The notes under the pieces are model-generated. The model searched no databases and was not told the DNA's origin. It worked only from the letters and a program-made list of their open reading frames with translations. This document shows, in pieces, positions 7,111 to 13,760 of a stretch of DNA of 14,074 nucleotides (its first letter is position 1; every line of letters begins with the position of its first letter). This DNA is from Candidatus Parcubacteria bacterium (lineage in GTDB: Bacteria > Patescibacteriota > Minisyncoccia > Phycocordibacterales > SBAW01): NCBI GenBank assembly GCA_014379165.1, contig JACMMG010000066.1, positions 1-14,074 of the forward strand, written 5' to 3'. The translations under genes were made by a program, and so were the position numbers.

Positions 7111-7309
7111 TGGGGATAAGGAGTGGAATAAAACAAGAGTTATGAACATACAATTATTAAAACAACTTTTTATCAACACCGCTCGAGCGTACTATCCCGC
7201 ACATATACCCATTAAAAAATCCGAATCCGCATTACTAGGCAACACTATACAAAGTTATCCCACTAATCCACAGCACTAATAGTAATAGTAATTTTTAATA
7301 AGACTCTTT
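7111..7309. other. candidate replication origin (dnaA-dnaN spacer)
   Basis: This 199-bp AT-rich spacer is the largest non-coding stretch in the window and lies where oriC often sits. DnaA-box-like 9-mers one mismatch from TTATNCACA are TTATCCCCA (minus, 7111-7119), TTATGAACA (7140-7148), TTATCAACA (7170-7178) and TAATCCACA (7264-7272). A weak TTATCC core (7255-7260) directly precedes the last. AT-rich runs that could act as unwinding elements lie at 7150-7178 and 7277-7306. The second begins with five consecutive TAA/TAG triplets (7277-7291). A tandem AATCCG pair is at 7218-7229. No transcription terminator is visible. I infer origin function from gene context and box clustering; skew was not computed. 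Confidence 0.55.
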
Positions 7310-8407
7310 ATGAAATTCGAATGCACAGTAGAAGACTTGGGGAAAGCGGTATCAACTGCAGTTCGTTTTGTAGAACGCAGAGCAAACCTGCCGGTCCTGG
7401 CAAGTATTCTTATTGTGGCAGAGCGTGGAGGTCTTATTTTGCGTGCAACAAATCTTGAGTGTGGTGTTGAGATTAATGTTCCCGCAAAAGTTAGTAGCGA
7501 AGGAGTGGTTGCGGTTGCGGGAGCGACTCTAGCTGGATTTTTGGGAAACGTGAAAGGTAAAACTATTTCTGGAGAACTTGCAGGGGAAGTATTAAAACTC
7601 CAAAGCGAACGTGCTACTGCTTCAATAAAAACTTTACCGCACGAGGATTTTCCAACTCTTCCTCGCGTGGCTGCTTCAACATCTTTTACAGTCAAAGCCG
7701 GAGATTTTATGAAGGCAGTTCGAAGCGTTGTGTACTGTGCTTCAACTTCAACAGTAAAACCAGAGCTTCAAAGTGTCCTACTTTTTGCTGATGGAGGAAA
7801 GCTTATTGCCGCAGCGACCGATTCCTTCCGTCTTGCAGAAAAAGCCGTTACGCTGCGGGCTGGAAGTACTATTCCGCAACTCTTGCTTCCAGCTCGGAAT
7901 GCTGCTGAATTGATGCGGATTCTTGAATCTGCTTCGGGAGATGTAGAGGTGTATTACAACGAAAACCAAATCTCGACCCACATCGGCGGTACGTACTACA
8001 CCAGCAGACTTATTGACGGCGCCTTCCCAAATTACCGCCAAATACTCCCAAAGTCATTTACAACTGAAGCGGTTATATTGCGTGAAGATATGGCGAGTGC
8101 GCTGAAGTCGCTCACCGTTTTTGCAGATAAATTTTCTCAAGTTTCTCTCTCAATCGAACCTTCAAAAAAAACACTCCTTCTTTCTTCCCGTAATCCCGAC
8201 GTAGGGGAGCAAACCTCTACCGTACGAGCAACAGTCTCTGGTGATGCTGTTGCAATGAATTTCAATGGCAAATATTTAGGAGACAGCCTGCAGGCAATAG
8301 TAGGGGAGAGCGTTCGGATTTACTCCAATGGCGCCGGCAAGCCGCTACTTATGCGTGACGCCGCGGACGACTCTTTTCTGTATCTTGCGATGCCAATGAA
8401 CCGTTAG
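7310..8407 (+). CDS. dnaN: DNA polymerase III subunit beta (sliding clamp)
   Basis: 365 residues, the usual clamp length. The clamp forms a ring dimer on DNA and tethers polymerase III and other partners. Three clamp folds are recognisable. Domain 1 starts 'MKFECTVEDLGKAVSTAVRFVERRANLPVLASILI' and includes 'LILRATNLECGVEINVPA'. Domain 2 (about 121-245) contains 'LQSVLLFADGGKLIAAATDSFRLAEK', the family's 'TDghRLA' motif. Domain 3 opens about 'TEAVILREDMASALKSLTVFADK', has 'NFNGKYLGDSLQAI' and ends 'FLYLAMPMNR', the conserved C-terminal strand lining the partner-binding cleft (MPMRL in E. coli). The ATG at 7310 follows an AT-rich spacer without a Shine-Dalgarno. Confidence 0.98.
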   Translation: MKFECTVEDLGKAVSTAVRFVERRANLPVLASILIVAERGGLILRATNLECGVEINVPAKVSSEGVVAVAGATLAGFLGNVKGKTISGELAGEVLKLQSERATASIKTLPHEDFPTLPRVAASTSFTVKAGDFMKAVRSVVYCASTSTVKPELQSVLLFADGGKLIAAATDSFRLAEKAVTLRAGSTIPQLLLPARNAAELMRILESASGDVEVYYNENQISTHIGGTYYTSRLIDGAFPNYRQILPKSFTTEAVILREDMASALKSLTVFADKFSQVSLSIEPSKKTLLLSSRNPDVGEQTSTVRATVSGDAVAMNFNGKYLGDSLQAIVGESVRIYSNGAGKPLLMRDAADDSFLYLAMPMNR

Positions 8408-8432
8408 ATGTGGTTAGGTATATACTTTTTAC

Positions 8433-8852
8433 ATGCCGCAAAGAAAGAGATGGGTATGTGGATTTTTGTTCCGAAACAATGAGGAAGTTGCACTGGTTAA
8501 GAAAACGCATCCCTCATGGCAGGCAGGGAAGCTCAATGGAGTAGGTGGCGGTATTGATGGAAAAGAATCGCCACTACAAGCAATGCAGCGCGAATTTTTA
8601 GAAGAAGCGGGAGTAAAAGTGGATGATTGGAAAGAATTTGCTTTGTTGAAAGTTCAAGATGGCGACGTACACTTTTTTGTTGCCCATGGCGATTATCCAT
8701 TGAAATCTGTGACTGACGAGAAAGTAGAATGGTATAAAATCTCCGATTTAAAAAACCTTCCCATTATTCGGAATTTGAAGTGGCTTATTGTGCTTGCGTT
8801 TGACCCCGATGTGAAGTACGCCGAGATCGATTATTTTCAAAGCCGCGACTAA
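8433..8852 (+). CDS. NUDIX hydrolase
   Basis: 139 residues with a complete Nudix box, Gx5Ex7REUxEExGU: the Gly of 'GGIDGKE', then 'SPLQAMQ', then 'REFLEEAGV' (about residues 39-61), giving the metal-binding Glu cluster. The upstream 'KLNGVGGGI' and the N-terminal strand 'WVCGFLFRNNEEVALVKK' fit the fold. NUDIX enzymes hydrolyse nucleoside diphosphates linked to another moiety, often for nucleotide-pool cleaning; the substrate cannot be read from sequence. The 25-bp gap after dnaN carries TATACT at 8421-8426, six bases before the ATG, hinting at its own leaderless transcript as an alternative to co-transcription with dnaN. The stop lies 16 bp from the convergent PBP stop. Confidence 0.93.
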   Translation: MPQRKRWVCGFLFRNNEEVALVKKTHPSWQAGKLNGVGGGIDGKESPLQAMQREFLEEAGVKVDDWKEFALLKVQDGDVHFFVAHGDYPLKSVTDEKVEWYKISDLKNLPIIRNLKWLIVLAFDPDVKYAEIDYFQSRD

Positions 8853-8868
8853 TGCGCCGTAACGCTTT

Positions 8869-11082
8869 TTAGTTATTGTTATTTTCCTCTTCCTCTTCGT
8901 CGTCATTGTTTCGACGGCGGTCTGGATCACTCTCTTCTACAGGTTGTGGAGTAATACCAGACTGGGAAAGCCAATTCTGCACGGGCAGTTCCCAGCGCGT
9001 GTACTGCGAGTCGTTGCCAGCGTTTGAAGGTTGTGGACCCGTAGGATCGCTCCTATCCACCCAATACAGGATTTCATGGATCTGACCGTCATCTCCTGGC
9101 ACTAACCAGTTACCTGCAAGCGAAGGCTTCTGTGGCGGAGTAAATTCTGCTCGGCTGAAAGATTCATCAGGGAGTTTCGGAAGTTGATAGGCCATTACAT
9201 CGTGCCACATAGGGCCTACGATGAGACCAGAGACCTTTTTCTGCATCTCGGTGTTGTCGTTGTTGCCTGCCCACATACCAAGTACGAAAGAGGGCGTATA
9301 GCCGATAGTCCATGCGTCGCGATAGTTGTTAGTGGTACCAGTTTTAACCGCGACTTCTCGGCCGGGGAAGGAAAGCGAACTGTTTACTCCAAGCGGTTCG
9401 CGTGCCGCATTGTCGGAAAGGACATCATTTATTTTTTGAGTGACGTCGCGAGGAAGAACCTGGCTTCCGATAGGCCGCCAATTGTCTTCTATAACGTTTC
9501 CAGAAGAGTCTTCAATCTTGAGAATTGCGTTCGGTTCATATCGAACACCGTCGGTGGCAAAAACGCCGTACGCGGAAGTTATATCCAGCAGGGTTACTTC
9601 GCCGCCGCCGAGTACTAATGTCAGTCCGTAGCGTGCAGGGTCCGCAAGTGTGGTAATGCCCATCGTTTTTGCCAGTCGGAGCGTGTCGGCAAGTCCGGCG
9701 AGGTAAAGCACTTTTACCGAAGGAATGTTGATCGACTGTGCAAGCGCGTTTCTTAAGCTAATCGGGCCGCGGTACGTGTTGTCGTAGTTGCCTGGTGCAA
9801 AGCATGCCCCCCCATTGGTAGGATCACTCCACGAACACGAAGTTGAAAACTGCGTCGGCACGTCAAACACTACCGTGTCCGGGGTATAGCCTTTCATAAA
9901 TGCTTCTGCATAGGCAAAAGGTTTGAAGGTAGAACCCGGCTGCCTGCCTGGCCTCATAACCGCAACGTTGTAGGCACCTGGAATTTCGGTATCAAAGTAG
10001 TTGCGCGAGCCGACCATTGCGAGTATCCCGCCGGTATTTGGGTCAAGTGCTACGAGCGCGGCGTTTGAGGCATTGAACTTTGTAGTGTTTAAAAGAGCTC
10101 CCGCTCCGACTATTTCTTCCGCTTTTGCCTGCAGGTCCGCATCGAGCGTTGTTGTTACCTTCCAACCACCTTCTTCAATAACGCCTTGGCCGTATTTGTT
10201 TTCCAAATATTGTTCGATATAAAAAACAAAGTGAGGTGCCTGTATCGATGTTTGTCGCTTTGGTTGGAACGCAAGCACTGCAGCTTTTGCTTCGTCGCGC
10301 TCGGCAGCAGTTAAATATCCGTGCTCGTGCATTTTTTGGAGCACCAAGTTTTTGCGCGCTTCAAGTGACTCATTGCGTGTGCTGCCTTCGGTCAGTCGGT
10401 AAGGAGAGAGGCGAGTAGGTGCGGGGAGCACGGCGGCCAGGTACGCAGCCTCTAGTACGGAAATGTCACTCGCGTGCTTGCCGAAGAATGTTTCCGAGGC
10501 TTCTTCTATTCCGTACATGTTGCCGCCCATCGGTATCTGGTTGAGGTAGAGCTCTAGTATCTGGTCTTTTGAAAGCACTCGCTCAACTTTAATCGCTAAA
10601 ATCCATTCTTTTAGTTTGCGCGCGATACTCTTGTCGTTCGTGAGGATTGTATTTTTTACCACTTGCTGCGTGATAGTCGAGCCGCCTTGGGTATTGCCAC
10701 CTGGAATTACGTCAGCCACGATTGCACGCAAAATCGCCTTCGGCGCGATACCCCCATGTTGGTAAAACCCAGGGTCTTCTATCGCAATGATAGCCTCGCG
10801 TGCGCTTTGCGAAATTGCTTCAAGCGGCACCACGGTGCGCGCAAAGTCTTGATTAAGGTCAGAAAGGAGCACGCTCCCGGTTTTATCGTAAATTTTAATC
10901 GATTGTTCAACCTTGCGGCTTTCAAGCGAAGAAAGATCAGGGATCCGCAAGCTGGCCGCCCAGAGAAAAAGAAGACCGCCGAATACAAAACAACCGCCGA
11001 CACCCCATACAAAGAGCACTTGCCAATGCTCTCGAGCGTAACGCTTCGCGCGCCGTAAGAACCGGTATATGTCCGAACGCAT
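8869..11082 (-). CDS. class A penicillin-binding protein (glycosyltransferase + transpeptidase, PBP1A family)
   Basis: 737 residues. A short basic cytoplasmic N-terminus and one transmembrane helix (about 21-44) anchor the enzyme outside the membrane, where it polymerises and cross-links peptidoglycan. The GT51 domain (about 75-250) shows 'IEDPGFYQHGG' with the catalytic Glu102, 'GGSTITQQVVKN' (133-144) and 'RKLKEWILAIKVER' followed by 'ILELYLNQIPMG'. The transpeptidase domain shows nucleophile Ser384 in SxxK ('PGSTFKPF'), SxN at 450-452 ('SQSIN') and KTG at 580-582 ('VKTGTTNNYRDAW'). All catalytic motifs are intact. A roughly 90-residue C-terminal extension has Trp/Pro-rich parts and ends in an acidic-Asn tail (DDEEEEENNNN). 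Start: AAGGA abuts the ATG too closely to be a normal Shine-Dalgarno; TGATAAAAT (11097-11089) could be an extended -10 giving a leaderless mRNA. Comparable to ponA/mrcA products; I give no symbol. Confidence 0.95.
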   Translation of the reverse strand: MRSDIYRFLRRAKRYAREHWQVLFVWGVGGCFVFGGLLFLWAASLRIPDLSSLESRKVEQSIKIYDKTGSVLLSDLNQDFARTVVPLEAISQSAREAIIAIEDPGFYQHGGIAPKAILRAIVADVIPGGNTQGGSTITQQVVKNTILTNDKSIARKLKEWILAIKVERVLSKDQILELYLNQIPMGGNMYGIEEASETFFGKHASDISVLEAAYLAAVLPAPTRLSPYRLTEGSTRNESLEARKNLVLQKMHEHGYLTAAERDEAKAAVLAFQPKRQTSIQAPHFVFYIEQYLENKYGQGVIEEGGWKVTTTLDADLQAKAEEIVGAGALLNTTKFNASNAALVALDPNTGGILAMVGSRNYFDTEIPGAYNVAVMRPGRQPGSTFKPFAYAEAFMKGYTPDTVVFDVPTQFSTSCSWSDPTNGGACFAPGNYDNTYRGPISLRNALAQSINIPSVKVLYLAGLADTLRLAKTMGITTLADPARYGLTLVLGGGEVTLLDITSAYGVFATDGVRYEPNAILKIEDSSGNVIEDNWRPIGSQVLPRDVTQKINDVLSDNAAREPLGVNSSLSFPGREVAVKTGTTNNYRDAWTIGYTPSFVLGMWAGNNDNTEMQKKVSGLIVGPMWHDVMAYQLPKLPDESFSRAEFTPPQKPSLAGNWLVPGDDGQIHEILYWVDRSDPTGPQPSNAGNDSQYTRWELPVQNWLSQSGITPQPVEESDPDRRRNNDDEEEEENNNN

Positions 11083-11137
11083 TCCTTCATTTTATCATGT
11101 TTCAGGATGTGTTACAGTAACGTAAATCACCTTATAT
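11083..11137. promoter_or_regulatory. divergent PBP-tyrS intergenic region
   Basis: This 55-bp spacer must hold start signals for both divergent genes. On the minus strand TGA-TAAAAT (11097-11089), one mismatch from an extended -10, ends 6 bases before the PBP ATG. On the plus strand GTTACAGTAAC (11111-11121) is a short inverted repeat around a single base. The AT-rich CTTATAT directly before the tyrS ATG is too close to serve as a -10. No convincing -35 was found for either gene and there is no Shine-Dalgarno for tyrS. Confidence 0.35.
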
Positions 11138-12331
11138 ATGGGACTATTTTCCCGAACTGCAAAGGTTATAACCGACGAAAAGGCCATCAACGAGCTCCTA
11201 ACTCGTAGTGTAGAAAATGTCATTCCGCGCGAGCTTGCCCTTAAAAAATTGCGCTCGGGAGAGTCGTTGCGCATATATCTTGGTATCGACCCGACAGGCG
11301 GCCAACTTCATCTCGGGCACTCGGTTGCAATGCGTAAGTTACGGGCGTTTAGCGACATGGGTCATCAGGTCGTATTTCTTGTAGGAAGCTTTACCGCCAT
11401 GATAGGCGACCCGTCAGGGCGTGATACCCAACGGGAGCCTCTGACACCTGGACAGGTTGAAGAGAATTTCGCGACATATAAGCGGCAAGCCGAAAAGGTT
11501 CTCGATTTTTCAAAAGTTGAGATACGCTATAACCACGAATGGCTCTCGTCTCTCTCGCTTAAAGACATTGTAAAGTTTGCAAGCACATTTACTGTTCAGC
11601 AGATGTTTGAGCGCGATATGTTCAAGCGCCGTATGGATGAAGGCAAGCCTGTTGCACTTCACGAGTTCCTCTATCCGCTTATGGTCGGGTACGACTCGGT
11701 CGCACTTGATGTTGACGCAGAGCTCGGGGGTTCCGACCAGGAGTTCAATATGCTTGCTGGGCGGCACTTGCTGCAGTCTCTGAAGAAAAAAGAGAAATTT
11801 ATTCTGACAACACGCCTTATCGAAGGGACTGATGGTCGCAAGATGAGCAAAACATACAATAACGCGGTGTATCTGGAGGATGAGCCAAATGATATGTACG
11901 GCAAACTTATGTCAGTTAAGGACGAATTGATCGTAGCGTACTTTGAAGATTGCACTGATGTGCCTAAGGAAGAAATTACAGAAATATTGAAAGAACATCC
12001 AAAAGACGCGAAGATGCGCTTGGCCAAAGAAATCGTCACGACATATCACAACGCTAACGCTGCAGTAAAAGCGCAAGAGAATTTTGTTTCAACATTTAGC
12101 AAAGGGGAAGTGCCCACAGATATTCCTACAGTTTCGGTAGCAAAAGGAACTCTTTTGCGAGATGCTCTTGCAACGCTTGGCGAGAGTAATAGCGAGCTGC
12201 GTCGCTTAGTAGAAGCGGGGGCAATAACCGAAGTTGGGGGGCAGACCGTGCGCGACTTAGGCCGACACGTTGAGCATGAAATGACTCTGCGCATCGGCAA
12301 ACACAGGTTTTTAAAGATAACAATTATATAA
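11138..12331 (+). CDS. tyrS: tyrosyl-tRNA synthetase
   Basis: 397 residues, a class I aminoacyl-tRNA synthetase charging tRNA-Tyr in the cytoplasm. The Rossmann fold carries 'YLGIDPTGGQLHLGHSVAMRKL' with the HIGH motif as HLGH (58-61), and KMSKT (235-239) is the KMSKS equivalent. The specificity block 'EFLYPLMVGYDSVALDVDAELGGSDQEFNMLAGR' (about 176-209) identifies Tyr rather than Trp. The C-terminus (about 330-395) is an S4-like RNA-binding domain ('LGESNSELRRLVEAGAITEVGGQTV'). One oddity: where the tyrosine pocket normally has Y-x3-Q-x2-D, this protein has Tyr179-x3-Val183-x2-Asp186. The gene diverges from the PBP gene and ends 2 bp before a strong terminator. Confidence 0.96.
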   Translation: MGLFSRTAKVITDEKAINELLTRSVENVIPRELALKKLRSGESLRIYLGIDPTGGQLHLGHSVAMRKLRAFSDMGHQVVFLVGSFTAMIGDPSGRDTQREPLTPGQVEENFATYKRQAEKVLDFSKVEIRYNHEWLSSLSLKDIVKFASTFTVQQMFERDMFKRRMDEGKPVALHEFLYPLMVGYDSVALDVDAELGGSDQEFNMLAGRHLLQSLKKKEKFILTTRLIEGTDGRKMSKTYNNAVYLEDEPNDMYGKLMSVKDELIVAYFEDCTDVPKEEITEILKEHPKDAKMRLAKEIVTTYHNANAAVKAQENFVSTFSKGEVPTDIPTVSVAKGTLLRDALATLGESNSELRRLVEAGAITEVGGQTVRDLGRHVEHEMTLRIGKHRFLKITII

Positions 12332-12333
12332 AC

Positions 12334-12366
12334 AAAAATCCCGCGAACAAGTCGCGGGATTTTTTT
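12334..12366. terminator. bidirectional intrinsic terminator between tyrS and the acidic microprotein gene
   Basis: A perfect 13-bp inverted repeat: AAAAATCCCGCGA (12334-12346), loop ACAAG (12347-12351), TCGCGGGATTTTT (12352-12364), with T continuing to 12366. The GC-rich core flanked by A and T runs works in either direction. It ends tyrS on the plus strand and the 40-codon gene on the minus strand, whose TAA abuts the stem. Confidence 0.93.
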
Positions 12367-12487
12367 ATAGTGCTTCTCCCTCTTCCTCCTCTTCCTCTGG
12401 CTTTGGTACCTCTACTCCATCTTCTCCCTCTTCTGCTTCATCCAGATCTGCAAGGATCGGATCATACAACTCGAAGTCTTCGTGCAT
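12365..12487 (-). CDS. candidate acidic microprotein, 40 residues
   Basis: Begins ATG at 12487, ends TAA at 12367-12365, directly against the terminator stem. The protein starts MHEDFELYDPILADLDEAEE and ends with a run of six Glu before GEAL. Nineteen of 40 residues are Asp or Glu; only Lys29 is basic. There is no membrane segment; it would be soluble and probably mostly disordered after a short N-terminal part with alternating hydrophobics (F5, L7, Y8, I11, L12, L15). A plausible minus-strand promoter (TTGGCA, 17 bp, TACAAA) lies 50-75 bp upstream. No clear Shine-Dalgarno, as for most genes here. Support is positional (own promoter, own terminator); the acidic composition could also arise from simple GAA/GAG repeats. 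I do not recognise the family. Confidence 0.55.
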   Translation of the reverse strand: MHEDFELYDPILADLDEAEEGEDGVEVPKPEEEEEEGEAL

Positions 12488-12533
12488 GTTTTTTCTTATC
12501 TATTTGGTAATGTTTCTTATTCCCAATGTTCGA

Positions 12534-12562
12534 TTTGTACCAAACCCAAGAGACTTTGCCAA
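12534..12562 (-). promoter_or_regulatory. candidate promoter for the acidic microprotein gene
   Basis: On the minus strand, TTGGCA (12562-12557; one mismatch from TTGACA), a 17-bp spacer, then TACAAA (12539-12534; two mismatches from TATAAT). It lies just past the ruvC stop codon and would start RNA near 12527, about 40 bases before the ATG at 12487. Moderate match only. Confidence 0.35.
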
Positions 12563-12570
12563 CGTTCTTA

Positions 12571-13173
12571 CTACTTAGAGTGTGGATATCTCGAATTGGC
12601 AAGGCACGTAAGTCCTATTGCTATCGCATCAAGCTCGTCGTCCAGACGCTTGCGCACGGGCAAAACTACTAACTTACTTACCATAAGCCCGACCGCCCTT
12701 TTGTCGCTTTTACCGTAGCCTGTAACAGCTACTTTGACCTCAAGCGGTGTGTATTGAAGTACCGGAAGTTTGTTTTTTGAGGCTATGTAAGAAAGCATCC
12801 CCGTCACTCCTGCGATCTGCATTGCAGTCTTAGCATTATTTTCAAAATAGACTTTTTCAAGCGCTACCGCCGATGGTTTGAATTTTTTAATAAGCTTTTC
12901 CGCAGCTTCGCCTAATTCGAGTAGGCGCTCGGGGAAGGAAAGGGAAGGGGAAGTGTGCACACATTCGGAGTGCTTTAAAATTTCTTTTCCGTTTTCTTTT
13001 TCGAGCACGGCAACGCCGAGGCGCTCAAAGCCCGGGTCAAATGCCAACACACGTAGCGCAGCAGTCCTTAAGCGGGGGCTTTTGAGCGCGGCGGCGTGAG
13101 AACTGAGCAAATTTTCAGCAGAAAATTTGTGTACCCCGCTTGGGGATCTGCTGCGTGAAGATTTATGCTGCAT
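12571..13173 (-). CDS. ruvC: Holliday junction resolvase RuvC
   Basis: 200 residues from the ATG at 13173. RuvC dimers cut Holliday junctions symmetrically with RuvAB. In this numbering the acidic active site is Asp46 ('VLAFDPGFERLG'), Glu106 ('VALEKVYFENNAKTA') and Asp179/Asp182 ('LDDELDAIAIGL'), all present. Further family features are 'MQIAGVTGMLSYIASKNKLPVLQYTPLEVKVAVTGYGKSDK'. The start is uncertain. Normal RuvC begins four or five residues before the first catalytic Asp, but here 41 residues precede 'VLAFDPG'; most are encoded by a 72-bp palindromic element. A GTG at 13050 would give a 159-residue protein without that extension. The ATG at 13173 overlaps the yebC stop by 11 bp, so coupling is possible. 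Confidence 0.9.
   Translation of the reverse strand: MQHKSSRSRSPSGVHKFSAENLLSSHAAALKSPRLRTAALRVLAFDPGFERLGVAVLEKENGKEILKHSECVHTSPSLSFPERLLELGEAAEKLIKKFKPSAVALEKVYFENNAKTAMQIAGVTGMLSYIASKNKLPVLQYTPLEVKVAVTGYGKSDKRAVGLMVSKLVVLPVRKRLDDELDAIAIGLTCLANSRYPHSK
13070..13141. repeat. 72-bp palindromic element in the 5' part of ruvC
   Basis: Bounded by an 8-bp perfect terminal inverted repeat, AAGCGGGG (13070-13077) and CCCCGCTT (13134-13141). Inside is a perfect 9-bp hairpin, CAAATTTTC (13108-13116), AGCA, GAAAATTTG (13121-13129). The length is 24 codons and contains no stop in the ruvC frame. It lies between the yebC 3' end and the conserved start of the RuvC fold. The structure recalls small palindromic or MITE-like elements, including those known to sit in frame in Rickettsia genes. 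No second copy is in the window, so repeat status is unproven, and no clear target duplication is visible. Confidence 0.5.
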
Positions 13174-13690
13174 TTGTATACACCTCACTAATATCATCGT
13201 GTTCTTCAAGCGCATCAACAAGTTCTCCTAGTTTATTTCCGTCTTCTTCAGAAATTTCAACCGTGGTCATCGGTTCAAGTTTACCCTCCGCATTTTTTGT
13301 AAATGCCCATGATGCTGCTCCGGGTGTCGCGAATGTCCCGCCGTTTTTTGAAAGTATATGCTTGACGTCCTGCGCGGTGCGGTTGTTATTGTCGGTGTAG
13401 CCTTCGATAACAAGTGCTACCCCTCCGGGGCCGTAGCCCTCAAACACTACCCGTTCAAGCTCGCCGCTTTGTGATGCTTTTTCTATCGCGCGATCAATAT
13501 TGTCGGCCGGCATGTTTGCCTCGCGCGCTTTTTCTATTGCTGCGCGCAAGCCGGGAGAGCTTCTGTCACCTTTAGATTTTTTTGCCTCAACCGCAATAAA
13601 GCGCACAAGTTTAGAAAATATCTTGCTCTTTTGCGCATCGGTCTTGCCCTTGGTGTGTTTGAGCTTCGCCCATTTACTGTGTCCTGCCAT
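13163..13690 (-). CDS. yebC: YebC/PmpR (TACO1) family protein, short form
   Basis: 175 residues starting at MAGHSKWAKLKHTKGK, the nearly invariant family start; a longer frame from 13732 exists but adds unrelated residues. Recognisable blocks are 'KSKIFSKLVRFIAVEAKK', 'AIEKAREANMPADNIDRAIEKA', 'FEGYGPGGVALVIEGYTDNNNRTAQDVKHILSKNGG' (about 83-118) and the C-terminal 'ELVDALEEHDDISEVYTN'. The family was named a transcriptional regulator; the mitochondrial homologue TACO1 and more recent bacterial work point to a role in translation. The usual length is about 240-250. The roughly 55-65 residues between the 'SWAFTKNAEGKL' strand and the terminal helix are missing, so one of the three domains is largely lost. 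No Shine-Dalgarno is seen. ruvC starts 11 bp inside its 3' end. Confidence 0.93.
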   Translation of the reverse strand: MAGHSKWAKLKHTKGKTDAQKSKIFSKLVRFIAVEAKKSKGDRSSPGLRAAIEKAREANMPADNIDRAIEKASQSGELERVVFEGYGPGGVALVIEGYTDNNNRTAQDVKHILSKNGGTFATPGAASWAFTKNAEGKLEPMTTVEISEEDGNKLGELVDALEEHDDISEVYTNAA

Positions 13691-13726
13691 GAAAACATTA
13701 TTGCATAAGGCTAAATAGGGAAATAC

Positions 13727-13755
13727 TTGCAATTTTATACAAAGTATGATATAAT
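13727..13755 (+). promoter_or_regulatory. strong sigma70-type promoter with extended -10
   Basis: TTGCAA (13727-13732), exactly 17 bp, TATAAT (13750-13755), with TG at 13747-13748 giving the extended -10 TGATATAAT. RNA would start at about 13761. This is the best promoter match in the window. It drives the structured leader and the open frame at 13831, and lies in the spacer divergent from yebC. Confidence 0.85.
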
Positions 13756-13760
13756 TAAAG

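Noticed and set aside
7142..7279. 45-codon ATG-to-TAA frame inside the dnaA-dnaN spacer
   Set aside because: No well-placed Shine-Dalgarno; it overlaps DnaA-box-like sites and AT-rich DNA expected of an origin. The product is not recognisable, and a frame this long is not surprising by chance.
8853..8868. possible terminator between the convergent NUDIX and PBP genes
   Set aside because: Only 16 bp separate the stops and I could not draw a stable stem with a T-tract.
8869..8910. GAA/AAT-type simple repeat encoding the Asp/Glu/Asn tail of the PBP
   Set aside because: It is in frame at the extreme C-terminus and best explained as a disordered tail rather than a separate element.
9184..9618. 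144-codon plus-strand frame within the PBP gene
   Set aside because: Antisense to the intact transpeptidase domain; no independent start signals or family resemblance.
10663..11058. 131-codon plus-strand frame within the PBP gene
   Set aside because: Antisense to the glycosyltransferase domain with its catalytic motifs intact on the other strand.
13691..13732. 14-codon N-terminal extension of YebC
   Set aside because: MAGHSKW is the near-universal YebC start; the extra residues overlap the divergent promoter region and resemble nothing in the family.
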